Shown piece after piece: positions 1 to 10,825 of a DNA stretch of 64,000 bases. Positions within the stretch are counted from its first letter, which is position 1. Each line of letters begins with the position of its first letter. A program made the position numbers and the translations under genes. The stretch comes from Bryopsis sp. KO-2023 (Eukaryota; Chlorophyta; Ulvophyceae; Bryopsidales; Bryopsidaceae). Under the pieces are notes generated by a model, which searched no databases, had not been told where the DNA came from, and saw nothing but the letters and a program-made list of their open reading frames with translations. The stretch is from assembly GCA_030272585.1 (NCBI GenBank), contig BSYQ01000001.1, positions 9,129,001 to 9,193,000 of the forward strand, given 5' to 3'.

Positions 1-439
1 CGACCCCGTCGAGCTTGTGGCGCATTTCCTCATCTGCCCCCTCCATCAGCAGCTTTTCCGCCTCTCTTTTCGCCGCGTCCGCTGAAGTTTCCGCCATCGC
101 CAATTTTACGCTGAGGTCCTCATTTTCCGCCAAATATTTCGCCCGGTCGTCGAGCAACCGAGTGCGTTCAGCCTCCCAGCTATCTCTTTCCGCCTGAAAT
201 CCCCCTTCTTCTTCCAGCTCGCCGATCTTTTGCTTGAGTTGTTCTTTTTCCTCCTCCAGCTTTGCCATTTTTTCCAGGGCCTCCTGCTCATCTCTTTCTT
301 GGATTCTTTCCAGTCTGGTTCCTTCCTTCAGGTACTCCTCCAGCATTTTGTTGATCCTTTCCGACACTCCCTCGATCGCTCCAGCATTCTTTTTAATCTC
401 CTCCAACAGTGCTTTGACTCCTCCACCAAACTCAACCAT
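1..439 (-). CDS. Coiled-coil ORF downstream of element A pol (partial, runs off left edge)
   Basis: An open frame on the minus strand starts at ATG 439 and continues without a stop to the window edge, about 146 codons. The product is almost entirely charged heptad-rich coiled coil (Glu, Lys, Leu, Ala), for example around residues 45-75. It begins 95 bp after the pol stop of element A, with no room for an LTR between. I see no enzyme motif. By position it could be a third ORF in the env position, as in element C, which also has an N-terminal coiled coil after pol. It could instead be the gag start of another element joined here by rearrangement. The missing C-terminal part would decide. Confidence 0.55.
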   Translation of the reverse strand, partial: MVEFGGGVKALLEEIKKNAGAIEGVSERINKMLEEYLKEGTRLERIQERDEQEALEKMAKLEEEKEQLKQKIGELEEEGGFQAERDSWEAERTRLLDDRAKYLAENEDLSVKLAMAETSADAAKREAEKLLMEGADEEMRHKLDGV

Positions 440-533
440 GTTGTCTGCTTTCTTTTTCTTTTTCGAACTCCAAACTGTCTCTCGCACACACTCGCACTCG
501 CACACACTCAACCCGAACTCAGGAAAACAGGAG

Positions 534-3500
534 CTAGTCCATGGAAGATTTTTGACGTAAATACTCCTGCAGCACTTGCTGCGCATTACCCAAGTGATGT
601 GACGGGAGCCACTGGTCCTCTTCCGATCCGTATCCTTCCCAGGAAACCAAGTACTCTGTCACATTCTTCTTTTTCCGCCGTTTGGTTCGATGTGTCTTGA
701 TCTTTTCGACGATATATTCCTCGACTCCTTCCAACACCACTGGATCTGGAGGTGGAGAAATAGCCCTGGCTGGAAACTCTTCTGATCCATCTTCAAATGC
801 TTTTAGCTTGGAAACATGAAAAACATCATGTATTTTCCAGTGATTAGGAAGTTCCAACCTGTAAGTTACTGATGTCACAATATCAATAATTCTAAAAGGT
901 CCACAAAACTTAGATACCAACTTCCGGCCCATCATTGGCGGTAAAGGTAAATCAGCTGTCGATAAAAAGACATACTGATTTAATGCAAAACTTGCATCCC
1001 TCCGCCCTCGGTTTGCGACAGCCCTCTGTCGCTGTTGGCTTTTCAAAATCGCTTTCCGAGCCAGCTGTAAACTTTTAGCCCAAACTGTCCACCATTCATC
1101 TGAAACTGGACCTGAGTCTAACAAATCCTGAGGGGATCTGGGATGTTGCCCATAAACCAAATAAAAAGGTGTAAAACCTGTTGATGAGTGAACGGATGAG
1201 TTATAAGCAAACTCAGCCGCCACTAATTTAGTGTCCCAATCACCCCCTATGGTCGAAATATAAATTCGCAACATGTCTCCGACTACTCGATTTGCCCTTT
1301 CAGTCATTCCATCAGTTTCAGGGTGATATCCCGATGACATGGCTAAACGAGTTCCCGCTAATTCCCACAGTTTTCGCCAAAACTGGCCTGTAAAACGAGT
1401 ATCTCGATCGGAAATAATAGCCTCTGGCAACCCATGATGTCTGAAAATTGTATCAAAGAAAATTTCAGCTACCCCACTAGCTGTAACTGCAGTAGTGGTG
1501 GCTACCAAGTGGATCATTCGACTAAAACGGTCGACCATAACCACTAAATAATCATGACCCTTTTGTGTCATAGGTAAAGGTCCCACAAAATCTAAACAAA
1601 CTTCTTTCCAGCGTTCGTCTGGAACTGGAATTGGCTGATATAACCCCAATGGTTTTTGAGTGCTAGACTTGTTTTTCTGACAACCAACACAAGTCCTAAC
1701 ATATCGTTCGACATCCTCAGTGCATCTAGGCCAATAATATCTTTTTCGAACATTTGCGACAGTCTTGTGTCTCCCAAAATGTCCAGCCTGATCGTGACAT
1801 TCAGCCAACACTGTTTGTCTAATTTCTTTGTCCTTTGGAATATACCAAAACCATTTGTCTTTCAGACTATACCACAATTTTGTGCCATCCCACCTATAAC
1901 GCGGATCTTTTTCACCAGCTTCCCAATTAGCTATAACTTCTCTGCAATGTTCATCCCCTTGATACGCAAGTCTAACCTGATCCTGAAATACTACGCCTGC
2001 TCGGACTTTTGCCACAGCGTTTAATTCCATTTCCGACCTTCGACTTAATGCATCTGCAACTGTATTTTCTTTTCCAGGTTTGTATTTAATCTCAAAATCA
2101 AATTCCTGTAAAGTTTCCATCCACCTAGCCTGTCTACTGGATAATTTAGGCTGCGTCTGAATATATTTCAGCGGAGCGTGGTCCGTGTGAACCACAAATT
2201 TCCTCGCCCCCAAATAATGTCGCCAAGTTTTCAAACAATAGACTATCGCATACAGTTCTTTTTCGTGTGTCGGATAATTCCTCTCAGCTGAATTTAATTT
2301 CCGACTTTCAAACGCGGCTGGTTGTTGCCCCTGACCTTGATCTTGCGTCAAAACTCCTCCAATAGCAAAATCCGATGCGTCTGTAGTTACTTCAAAACTC
2401 AACTCCGGATCTGGAATTATTAACACAGGTGCCTCCTGCATGCTCTTCTTTAGCGTCTGAAACGCTTTCTCCTGACTTTCAGTCCACTGCCATTTAACTT
2501 CCTTCCTTGTTAGTTCATGTAACGGCGTTGCAATCCCAGAGTATCCCTTAATAAATTTCCGATAATAATTCGCTAAACCCAAAAACGACCTAATATCCCG
2601 AACTGTCTGAGGTTGTGCCCACTCCTTAATGGCTAAAACTTTCTTAGGTACCACGGAGAGTCCCTCTCTTCCGACTATGTGTCCCAAAAATTCGACTTCT
2701 GTCATCCCCAAATCACATTTGTCCGGTGAAACGTAAAGTTTGTGTTTTTCGAGTAGCTGAAACACTTGTCTAAGATGTTCCTTGTGCTCTTCCCAGTTCC
2801 GACTGTAAACTAAGATATCATCGAGATAAACTATAACAAACTTATCCAGATGTGGTCGAAAAACATCGTTCATCACATTCATAAAAGTTGCTGGTGCATT
2901 TGTCAAACCCATTGGCATAACTGTGTATTCGTAAGATCCATATCTAGTTCGAAAAGCAGTTTTCGCCCAATCCTTTTTCGCCATCCTGACTTGATAGTAT
3001 CCCGAACACAAATCTATTTTTGAGAAGTATTTTGCGCCATGAAGCTGATCTATCAGTTCATCTATCCTCGGAATCGGATAAGCGTTTTTCACCGTCACCT
3101 TATTCAATGCCCGATAATCTACACACATGCGTAGTTTCCCGTTCTTCTTCGGTACAAAAATTACCGGTGCTCCCCAAGGTGATCTACTCGGTCGAATAAA
3201 CCCTTTTTCCGACATGGCTGCAATCTGAGTTTTCAGTTCTGCCATTTCCTTGATGCCTAGTCGATAAGGTGCTTTACTTTGTGGAACCGTGCCTGGTTCC
3301 AACTGGATCGTGTGTTCGATACCTCTGGAAGGGGGTATCTCACTGGGTAATTCTTCCACAAAAGTGTTAGGAAATTCCTGTCTGATTTCTGCTGTAAGTT
3401 CAGCTTGTCTGGAAACATTTTGTTCAGAGTCAGTTCTGTTCAAACATGTTTCAAACACCATCAGCACACACTGTTCCTCTTCCTCCTCTCCGGGGTTTGC

Positions 3501-4133
3501 CGGAGGAATCAAATGTTCTTTCAGCCCGTCTGAAACCACTACCTCATTCGTTCGAAAATCAACCCGGGGATTATGCTTAGCCAGCCAAGTTTTTCCCAAT
3601 ATAGCATCATACTTAGCAAGAGACATTTCATGAAAAATCTCCCTACTAGCAAAATCTCCAAATCTGAGAGTAGCCCTGATCTTCCCTTTTGATTCTAAGG
3701 TACTTCCCCCAGCCAGGCTAACTTTTTCTTCTTGTGCTTCTAATTCCAGCTTATTTTTCTCGCAAAATTTCCGAGCCAAAAAGCAATCAGTTGCTCCACA
3801 GTCTATTAATATCTCAGCTGCAAAACCTGAGATTTCCCCTTTCACAGTAATCAGTTGTCTAGTTCGGTTATCAGTTTCAGCCACTGCTAGAAATCCGAAC
3901 TTAGTCATGTCTAAATCTGTCCCATCAAATGAATGGACTTCTAGGTTATCTTGGTTATCAGGTCTAGTCGGTTCCTTGGACGTTTCTTCCAACGAAAAAT
4001 CCCTCGAATTCCTAGAATTCCTCGAACTCGCAGGCTTCCCCTTAACTTCACACCCTGCGAGTTTACCTAACATACTCATTTTCGCGAGGGGCAGTCTCGA
4101 GCGTAATGCCCTCGACGCCCACACTTGTAACAC
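534..4133 (-). CDS. pol: Element A Pol polyprotein (Ty3/gypsy chromovirus)
   Basis: Uninterrupted 1199-codon frame. Domains in order: a retropepsin-like aspartic protease (IDCGAT, near residue 110), reverse transcriptase with catalytic YLDD (near 435), RNase H (about 600-720), integrase zinc finger of H-H-C-C type (ending CVGCQ), the integrase DDE core (DFVGP, SDRDTRF, then ETDG), and a C-terminal chromodomain (about 1125-1180, with YLVSWEGY). PR-RT-RH-IN order is diagnostic of Ty3/gypsy and the terminal chromodomain marks a chromovirus. The frame overlaps the gag frame by 58 bp in the -1 frame. The first ATG near the junction (4080) overlaps the gag stop as ATGA, so either frameshifting or re-initiation could give Pol. 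No inactivating change is visible. Confidence 0.93.
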   Translation of the reverse strand: MLQVWASRALRSRLPLAKMSMLGKLAGCEVKGKPASSRNSRNSRDFSLEETSKEPTRPDNQDNLEVHSFDGTDLDMTKFGFLAVAETDNRTRQLITVKGEISGFAAEILIDCGATDCFLARKFCEKNKLELEAQEEKVSLAGGSTLESKGKIRATLRFGDFASREIFHEMSLAKYDAILGKTWLAKHNPRVDFRTNEVVVSDGLKEHLIPPANPGEEEEEQCVLMVFETCLNRTDSEQNVSRQAELTAEIRQEFPNTFVEELPSEIPPSRGIEHTIQLEPGTVPQSKAPYRLGIKEMAELKTQIAAMSEKGFIRPSRSPWGAPVIFVPKKNGKLRMCVDYRALNKVTVKNAYPIPRIDELIDQLHGAKYFSKIDLCSGYYQVRMAKKDWAKTAFRTRYGSYEYTVMPMGLTNAPATFMNVMNDVFRPHLDKFVIVYLDDILVYSRNWEEHKEHLRQVFQLLEKHKLYVSPDKCDLGMTEVEFLGHIVGREGLSVVPKKVLAIKEWAQPQTVRDIRSFLGLANYYRKFIKGYSGIATPLHELTRKEVKWQWTESQEKAFQTLKKSMQEAPVLIIPDPELSFEVTTDASDFAIGGVLTQDQGQGQQPAAFESRKLNSAERNYPTHEKELYAIVYCLKTWRHYLGARKFVVHTDHAPLKYIQTQPKLSSRQARWMETLQEFDFEIKYKPGKENTVADALSRRSEMELNAVAKVRAGVVFQDQVRLAYQGDEHCREVIANWEAGEKDPRYRWDGTKLWYSLKDKWFWYIPKDKEIRQTVLAECHDQAGHFGRHKTVANVRKRYYWPRCTEDVERYVRTCVGCQKNKSSTQKPLGLYQPIPVPDERWKEVCLDFVGPLPMTQKGHDYLVVMVDRFSRMIHLVATTTAVTASGVAEIFFDTIFRHHGLPEAIISDRDTRFTGQFWRKLWELAGTRLAMSSGYHPETDGMTERANRVVGDMLRIYISTIGGDWDTKLVAAEFAYNSSVHSSTGFTPFYLVYGQHPRSPQDLLDSGPVSDEWWTVWAKSLQLARKAILKSQQRQRAVANRGRRDASFALNQYVFLSTADLPLPPMMGRKLVSKFCGPFRIIDIVTSVTYRLELPNHWKIHDVFHVSKLKAFEDGSEEFPARAISPPPDPVVLEGVEEYIVEKIKTHRTKRRKKKNVTEYLVSWEGYGSEEDQWLPSHHLGNAQQVLQEYLRQKSSMD

Positions 4134-4568
4134 TTCACCTCTCCGTCTGCTTTTTCTTTCTTCCAGACTGGCTTATTTCTTTCTCTCTCTTTATCACCTC
4201 GCTGTTTCTGCTGTCTCTGTTGTCGCCTTCTTCCGACGTAGTCCAATTCCATGTGATCCGATCTGCGATTTCCGCCGCCGCCGCTGCTGCCGCCGCCGCC
4301 GCCGCGATCTCGATTCAAGATCGAACTCCCAGATTGAGCTCCTCCCCACCTTTCCGCCACTCGAATAGCTTCATCCAAGGTCTTGGGGTTTTGGAGGTCG
4401 GTCTCGATACCAACCCTCCCTCGCAAACCATCGACGAACCTGTGTATTTTCTCGCCCTCTGATGCGTCGGAAATATACAACATCAGCTGCCTAAAGCGAT
4501 GCGTGTATTCCCGCACAGACATTCCGCTGTGACGGGTCGTTCTGGGCGCGAGGTTTGGTGGTGTGAGT
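4076..4568 (-). pseudogene. gag: Element A gag, C-terminal fragment with zinc knuckle
   Basis: This frame holds the end of a Ty3/gypsy Gag. It has a retrotransposon-gag segment (SVREYTHRFRQL), a glycine-rich and Arg/Gln-rich linker, then a CCHC zinc knuckle ([14 protein letters not shown]) and the stop at 4076. Upstream the frame meets a stop near 4568, and the N-terminal two thirds of a normal Gag are missing. Gag similarity ends close to 4530, where a candidate LTR of element B begins. The fragment therefore looks cut by an insertion or deletion. The missing part was not found on the far side of element B. Confidence 0.7.
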
Positions 4569-5145
4569 CAGTGAGTGGAGGTCAAGTTTCTTACAACGTT
4601 GTTGTCAAGTCAAAAATCGGCCTCCCAAAAATACACAGTTCCAGTAGAAATACCCACATCCGGGTTCACCTAGTCGGTCATACACCTAAGTTCCCCAGTC
4701 CGACTACAATCCCCTCCACATCACGGCTGAAAACACCCGTCAAGCACGTGATGTCTCTACCCGGACGTCTCAACTCAAACACAGTAATCAATCATTGTTC
4801 CAACTGTCAAATGTCAAATCAACTTAACCCTTTCTACTATCCGAGGTTCACTCTCTCCACCGAGTACTAGTAATCACGAGTTCCCACAAACAACACTCCT
4901 GGTTCACTCAAAATCATAGTCACTTAGTCCACCTGAGATCAATTCCCATTGTCAGCAAAGTATACAGCCATAAGACCATGGCTCAGTCCTCACTCAGTCA
5001 GCAACAATAAACACAACAGCCAAGAGACTAATACTCCACCAATCAGAAGTAAAGCCCAGGCTGATTCACAGTCAAAACAATAGATACTCCCCTCCAAACT
5101 GACCATCTGGGAGTCCTCCACAAAATTCAAAAATAAAGAATGTCA
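4530..5145 (-). repeat. Candidate 3' LTR of element B (unpaired)
   Basis: The stretch between the element A gag fragment and the element B pol stop has no coding signal. A segment beginning TGAC and ending GTCA lies here. On the minus strand it is preceded directly by a purine run (GGGAAAAAAGGAAAT) that could be the polypurine tract. This is what a 3' LTR of B should look like in this place. I found no matching second LTR near 20.4-22 kb, so the call rests on position and terminal sequence only. The remaining 5146-5381 looks like 3' untranslated sequence of B. Confidence 0.35.
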
Positions 5146-5381
5146 ATTTCCTTTTTTCCCAGATCAGACTTCATTTCCCTTTTCTTTTGTGATTCAGAAT
5201 CGAAATTCAAAATCAAACTTCCATTAATCTCTTTTCGGACAATCGAATCTTACCCTGCAGTAAGCGCCAGCCTGACGGTAATTCTCATCACTCTCTCCCG
5301 TAACCGCCCCCTCACTTAGCGACGAACTGTGGATTACTCGCGATTTCGATTTCCGCCCGATTTCGATCAATCATCACCATT

Positions 5382-7947
5382 TCATTGAATTAGCCGTCGA
5401 AGGTCAGCTTCCTCCTTCGTAGGCTGGATACCAACGAGTTGATGGTATGCCAAAACTGTTTCTGCTGCGTTCGTTAAATGAATCCATGGCTCCCAGGAAT
5501 CATGTTCCGATGCAAATCCCTTCCAGCGCACCAAATATCGTCGTTTCACAGATTTTCCACGACGAGTCTCCCTGTGATCGAGGATTCTTTCCACCTCGTA
5601 TTCGAGTTGTCCTTCGTTGGTCACTGGCGCTGGCGGCTCTGGATTCGGCCTCACGAAATCCTCCGATTCCTTGTATCGACGCATCCTGACGACATGAAAG
5701 ACGTCATGGATGTTCCACGTTTCCGGCAACTCCAATCTATAGGCAACTGCTCCCAGTCGAGCAAGAACCTTGAATGGTCCCACGAACTTTGGACCCAGTT
5801 TCGGCGAAATTCCACTTCCAGCGAACGATAGATTTTCGGTCGATAGTAAAACCCTATCGCCGATTTTGAACTCCTCTTCACGTCGAGACTTGTCCGCATA
5901 TCTCTTCTGTCTCTCCTGTGCTCGCTTCAACAACATCTTCGCTGAATCCAGGTCGTTCCTCATATTTCCCAAAATGTCATGCACTCCTCGAATCTCACTT
6001 TCGATTTCACGCTTCCCGATTAACGCCAGCGGAACCAATGGATGTTCTCCGGTGTTGAGATAGAACGGCGAATGGCCCGTCGAGCTGTGTTTACCGTTAT
6101 TGTATGCGAATTCCGCCGCCGGAAGCCTCTCGTCCCAATCGCGACGCCTGGCATCAACATAGCATCGTAGGGTTTCCTCCAGAACGCGATTCATGCGTTC
6201 CGTTTGTCCGTCCGTTTGCGGATGAAACGCGGAACTCAGCTTCAGCTCGGTTCCACTCAGCTCCATCAAACGGCGCCAAAACGCAGAAACGAACCTGCTA
6301 TCACGGTCGGACACCAAATTAGAAGGCATCCCATGATGTCGCCAAACCTCCCTGAAGAATATTTCCGCCAGATCCTTTGCAGTCGCGGTCGTCACAGTCG
6401 GCACAAAGTGCGACATCTTACTCAATCTGTCGACGAATACTACGATCGCCGTGTTTCCCTTCTCAGTTTCCGGCAACTGCACGATGAGATCCAGGCTGAC
6501 GGATTCCCAGCGACGATTTGGTATCGGCATCGGCTGTAATTTCCCAGCCGGAACTTTCGCTTCCGTTTTCGCTTTCTGACACTTCGGACATGTTCTACAG
6601 TATTCGTTCACATCCTTGTCCATTCGCCTCCAGGAATAGTATCTTTTAATGAGATCTAGGGTTCGATCTCTGCCCTTATGGCCAGCCACATCAGAATCAT
6701 GAGCTTCTTTCAATACTTCTTGTCTGATTGATGTGGGGATCACAATCTGTCCAGATTTCCTCTTGATCAGCTTTCCATCCATTTTGAATTCCTTGCAGAC
6801 ATTTGGATCTGATTTCTTCAGCAGTTTCCTTATGTTGCCACAGTATGCATCTGTTTCCTGTGCCTTTTCCAGTTTCTCTGGTGTAATTGTTTTCTGTTGA
6901 ACTTGGCTCCTTGTTAGAGCATTTGCAGTTTCAGTTTTAGCTCCTCCTTTTTCCATACTCTGTCTCCTCTCTCCTCCCAGGCTGTCAACGTCATTTACCA
7001 GCCTTGTGCCCAGTGGTCTGTAACTCTCAGGAGCTCCATCAGAGTCATCTCCTGAAGACCACCTGTTTGGATCCTTTTCTTTGGGCATTTCATTTTTGAT
7101 TTCAGGTTCCATAAGACCACTTTCCCCAGTAGTCTGAAATCTCACATCCTTTTTCTTTTGATGTGACTTAACATCTGGAGTAGCATCCCCTTGCTCCCCT
7201 CCAGTCTGCAGTTTCTTGGAAACCTTGGAGAGTTCCTGTGATTCCCTGTCCTTCATAACATTGGAATCATTGTTTGGCAGTGTTTTATTTGTCGTTTCAT
7301 TCAATCCTGTGATTCCACATTCCAAATTCGCATGTTGCATTGATTTCGCAGTTGCATTCCATGCGTCGTCGTGATTCTCAGCTTCCGATTTCGTCATTGA
7401 TGCATGGCTGGTCGATTCCTTTTTGATTTTGTGAGCTGACGACCCCCGATCCCCTCCTGGACCCAATCCATGACTCCGATTTGGTTGGGGACATCGACTG
7501 AGGGCGTCAGCCACCACATTATCTTTGCCTTTGATGTGGATAGTATCGAAATCAAATGGCGCTAGGAACTGAGTCCATCGCACCTGTCGTCGAGTTAATC
7601 CCTTCTGGGAATCCAACCAGACCAAGCTTGCATTATCAGTTCTCAATGTGAAATGACGACCTTCCAAATACGTCCGCCATTTCTTCAGACAATGCACAAT
7701 GGCGAGTAATTCCTGCTCATGAACTGGATAGTTCGATTCGGCTTCTGTAAATTTATGCGATTCGAAAGCGATGGGATGCAATCCCGATTCACCTCGCTGC
7801 ATCAACACCCCTCCGATTCCTTCCTGTGAAGCATCAGTCGCCACCACCACCGGCAATCGATCATCAAAATGTTTCAGGACTGGGGCAGATGTCATCGCGA
7901 TCTTTAATTTTTCGAATGCATCCTTCTCTCGCCGACCCCAGTGCCAG
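5382..7947 (-). pseudogene. pol: Element B pol, 3' part: RNase H, integrase, chromodomain
   Basis: The 3' half of a Ty3/gypsy pol, separated from its 5' half by element C. It opens in the RNase H domain (TDAS near the start, YPVHEQELLAI), then has a long hydrophilic linker of about 200 residues, the integrase zinc finger (H-H-C-C, ending CPKCQ), the DDE core (LDLIVQLP, SDRDSRF, QTDGQTERMN), and a C-terminal chromodomain (YLVRWKGFASEHDSWEP). Downstream of the C insertion point at 7947 the frame is open to its stop at 5382. Counting the GCCAG target copy once, this part plus 18045-20365 is 4887 nt, exactly 1629 codons, so the host frame was intact when C inserted. Confidence 0.9.
7943..7947. 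repeat. Target site duplication of element C, left copy (GCCAG)
   Basis: GCCAG directly precedes the left LTR of element C and recurs at 18040-18044 directly after the right LTR. Five bases is the usual Ty3/gypsy duplication length. The site lies inside the pol reading frame of element B. Confidence 0.93.
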
Positions 7948-8366
7948 TGATAGTGAAGCTTGTGGGTGACGCAATAGTGGTCGGCTGTGTTGGTTGGATT
8001 CGTGATAACTTGCTGGCTAACGCAAGTATACTTGTGGGGTTTGTTGGTTTAGACAACTCTCTAGCTAGCGCGGTTGTGAACGCTACTAGAGCACTTGGGT
8101 TGGGAAGTGATTGCGTCAGGCAAACACTTAACACACACTCACACAAACACACACACAAGCGGGAACACACCAATCCCACGAATCCCGAGTTCTTACAAAA
8201 TAAAGTGAACGTCAAAACAACGAGTGGGCCTCTTAAGTACCCCTAAGTGTAGTACGCTGACGCATGCCCCAAACTCTGGGTCTAATCTGTCTTACTCGTG
8301 AACCCACATGCGTCAGCCACCCTCGGCTCTATCCCAAACTACCTCGTGAGCGCTAAAAGACTAACA
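7948..8366 (-). repeat. 3' LTR of element C
   Basis: Starts TGTTAG and ends CTATCA on the minus strand, with the canonical TG...CA ends. It is identical to the LTR at 17621-18039. It contains four copies of TGACGCA or its complement (7967-7973, 8112-8118, 8258-8264, 8309-8315), two of them in a near-palindromic pair, and a CA/GT-rich tract near 8120-8155. Confidence 0.95.
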
Positions 8367-8390
8367 TACGCCCCCCCCGCAAAAAGTGGG
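8367..8390 (-). other. Polypurine tract of element C
   Basis: On the minus strand, eight consecutive G (8371-8378) within GCGGGGGGGGCGTA lie directly before the TGTTAG start of the 3' LTR. This is the expected place for the plus-strand primer. Confidence 0.7.
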
Positions 8391-8561
8391 CGCCCACGCA
8401 CACCAAAACACAAAGAAAAACAAAAACACAAAAACACAAACACAAAACTCACCCACTCCCATACCCACACCCAACTGTCTTGGACCTGTCTCTTGCTCTG
8501 ACGTCTCTGACAGCTGCTGCACGCACACACTTGGTCGACGATAACTCCTTTCCCCTCCTCC

Positions 8562-10376
8562 TTAACGCTGTTCCTGCGCTTGCGCTTGCTGGATAGCACG
8601 CTGCTCCTGCGCATGCGCTTGCTGCACTGCACGATACCGGACACAGGGATCAAATGCGGCAGCCACCCTCTTGGACTTTAGGAATGGCAGATCCCTTGTG
8701 ATGCCGGACACCTTGAGCTGCCGCTTCACACACATGTTGCAGTGTGGCAACTTCTCGTGCTCAGCCGGGAACGGAGGGATTTCTTCGAACGTCGAGCGTG
8801 TCAGCTTCAACATATGGGCAGGTAGAGAGAATGGGGAGACGGTGGCGATGGACTTGTTGTCCACTTCTGCGACTTTTTGGACCGCCGTGACGATGCGCCC
8901 CAGCATCGAGTATGCCAACCAATGAGCATCACACACGAGGTGATACCCACAAGGAAGGACGGAATACTTCTTCTGCGTCAGCCGCTGAGCACTTGCCTGC
9001 ATTGGGCTTCTCCCGCACCAAATGCACATGGGCAACTCGTGAAAGTGCCGGTTGCCGCGGTAATTCTGCAAGGCTCGGTCCCTGGGGTTAGTATATTGGA
9101 CCTTCGGCCATTTCTCTGACGCAGTGATGGGGTTGCAAGCCTCCTCGATATCCTCCCGTGACAGGTTCACTTCGCTGGGTGCAGCATCCACTTTGTCCTG
9201 AGCAGCCGCCCTTAGTCTTCTGAGCTTAACCTTTTCTCGGAAAGCCCGAAGTGCTGCTTCTGTTGGAGCTAACTCCAACGGTGGATGAACCGCACGCTGA
9301 ACCTCTGTCACCTGGCTTGGCCCTTCATCATTCCTTATTTCCCCGTCCTCCAGTTCAGAACTAGGACCTTCGAGCCTAGGAGGTGGACTGCCGAAGTCAA
9401 TTTCTTCGTTAAAATCCAAGTCCAAAAGCTCCTCCTCTCTCATGTCGAATAAGTCCTCCCCCGGTGCTATTGCGGTAGCCTCATCTCCGGGAGTCTGAAC
9501 TGTTGGCGCTGGTTGTGAGGGTGCTGGAGTCTTTAATGCGGCAGCCTTTAACTTGAGTAACAAGTTGGCTCTTGCTGCATCTCCAGGCATACGATCCCTC
9601 GGTGGCTCACCACCTTCATCGTCACCGTCCTCTCGCCTTCTCTTTCCGTGTGGATCTTCATCCCTACACGGCGAGCTTGGGCGTTTGTTTTTCCCTTTCC
9701 CCTTGCCCTTGCTTGAGCCTCCCGCATCATCGTCCTTGGACGGTTCCAGATCAAGTGTTGCGTTTGACAACAGAACTTGGACTTGGCGATCCAGTTCTTC
9801 GCGTACCCGTGGTGCTGGTACCGGCGGGTTCAAACGCAGCATCTTGTCCGTTGTTTCGCTCTGCACTTGAAGTTTTTCAGAGCCGTCTCTGAGGGACTCT
9901 CCCAGCAAATCGATCTGCAGCTCTTGTTCTGCCAATTCCTTCTTAAGGTTGTTGGCTGCTGCACTCCACGCGGTTGCTACAGCGCGCTGCAGCGTTTCCT
10001 CTACCGCGGTAAATCGATCCACCATTCCCCCGAGAGCTTGTTTACGGAGGTCATTCTCACGATGGTTAGCCATCATGTGAGATTGGAACCTTTGCTTTTT
10101 CAGCTTCATGGCTTCCAATTTTTCTTCCAAGACCTTGGTCTTGTCCTCCGCTTCTTTCTTTTCCGCCTCCGCCTTTTCCTTGGCTTTCTCCGCTGCCTCC
10201 TTCGCAGCCTCAGCTGCTTTCGTCCGGTCACTCAACTCTGAGAGCTGCCGGGTTAAGGCCTCATTGTTCTGCAGCACTTCCTCTGCGGTTGACGTAAAGT
10301 GCTGCAGCTCCTCTTCTTTTTGAGCTACCTCCGCTTCCAACCTCGCAATAATTGCGGCGGGTGTGTCGGCAGCCAT
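8562..10376 (-). CDS. Element C third ORF (env position): coiled coil plus RING-like Cys/His protein, 604 aa
   Basis: A complete frame from ATG 10376 to the stop at 8562, placed between pol and the 3' LTR, where retroviruses carry env. I see no signal peptide and no membrane segment, so it is not an evident envelope protein. Visible parts: an N-terminal alanine/glutamate/lysine coiled coil (about residues 10-115); a lysine/arginine-rich segment that could be a nuclear signal (about 225-265); an acidic middle; and a C-terminal Cys/His cluster, C-x2-C-x21-C-x2-H-x2-C-x2-H-x60-C-x2-C (CIWC, CGYH, CDAH, CNMC). That spacing resembles a RING-type cross-brace with a long last loop. The tail ends in Gln/Ala/Glu repeats (QQAHAQEQR, QQAQAQEQR). 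An upstream TTG at 10460 in the same frame is less likely as the start. Function unknown. Confidence 0.75.
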   Translation of the reverse strand: MAADTPAAIIARLEAEVAQKEEELQHFTSTAEEVLQNNEALTRQLSELSDRTKAAEAAKEAAEKAKEKAEAEKKEAEDKTKVLEEKLEAMKLKKQRFQSHMMANHRENDLRKQALGGMVDRFTAVEETLQRAVATAWSAAANNLKKELAEQELQIDLLGESLRDGSEKLQVQSETTDKMLRLNPPVPAPRVREELDRQVQVLLSNATLDLEPSKDDDAGGSSKGKGKGKNKRPSSPCRDEDPHGKRRREDGDDEGGEPPRDRMPGDAARANLLLKLKAAALKTPAPSQPAPTVQTPGDEATAIAPGEDLFDMREEELLDLDFNEEIDFGSPPPRLEGPSSELEDGEIRNDEGPSQVTEVQRAVHPPLELAPTEAALRAFREKVKLRRLRAAAQDKVDAAPSEVNLSREDIEEACNPITASEKWPKVQYTNPRDRALQNYRGNRHFHELPMCIWCGRSPMQASAQRLTQKKYSVLPCGYHLVCDAHWLAYSMLGRIVTAVQKVAEVDNKSIATVSPFSLPAHMLKLTRSTFEEIPPFPAEHEKLPHCNMCVKRQLKVSGITRDLPFLKSKRVAAAFDPCVRYRAVQQAHAQEQRAIQQAQAQEQR

Positions 10377-10825
10377 TATGTTTGTCGGAAAGAAAGAAAT
10401 AACAACGGTTTGTGCGTCTTTAGACTCTTTTTCACTCAGGAGCTCGCTCCGTTTACACAAACACTAGGGTAAAATGGTTCGAGGGCTGCGCTTATAAGGC
10501 TGGGTGACTCGTACACTTTCCTCGTTGGGTTATTGGGGTGAGACACCAACGTTTCGCTCGGTTGGAGTCTCGTCAAGACCACCTCAACACGTCACTTGAT
10601 AGGGGTTTTCTCGGAACAACCACACTATCTCGAATGTGACATCGTTTGCCCGGTTTCTAAAGTACTACTGAAGCTACACTTACTGCGCCAGCCAAATAAC
10701 TTAGGCACCTAACGCATTAAAGATAAAGAGTTGGTTTGGAAGTCGACAGAGTTTTTCTAAGGTATCCTTTTTCGCGCCCCCTTGCAATAAGGAGTTCCAC
10801 CTTAGCCATCAAACACTCTGTTTCC
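10377..10825 (-). other. Spacer between element C pol and third ORF; possible internal promoter or splice acceptor
   Basis: This 449-bp stretch has no supported ORF. On the minus strand it contains TTATAAG near 10490-10498, about 115 bp before the third-ORF ATG. Further down is a pyrimidine-rich CATTTTACCCTAG ending near 10464 that resembles a 3' splice site. Either could let the third ORF be expressed separately from gag-pol. This is inference from short motifs only. Confidence 0.3.

Noticed and set aside
7904-8246. About 100-codon ORFs in both LTR copies of element C
   Set aside because: They lie inside the LTR and run through the CA repeat on both strands; no start context or similarity. 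LTR function explains the sequence.
8562-10376. Third ORF of element C as an envelope gene
   Set aside because: No signal peptide, no transmembrane helix and no furin-like or fusion-peptide pattern; only its position suggests env.
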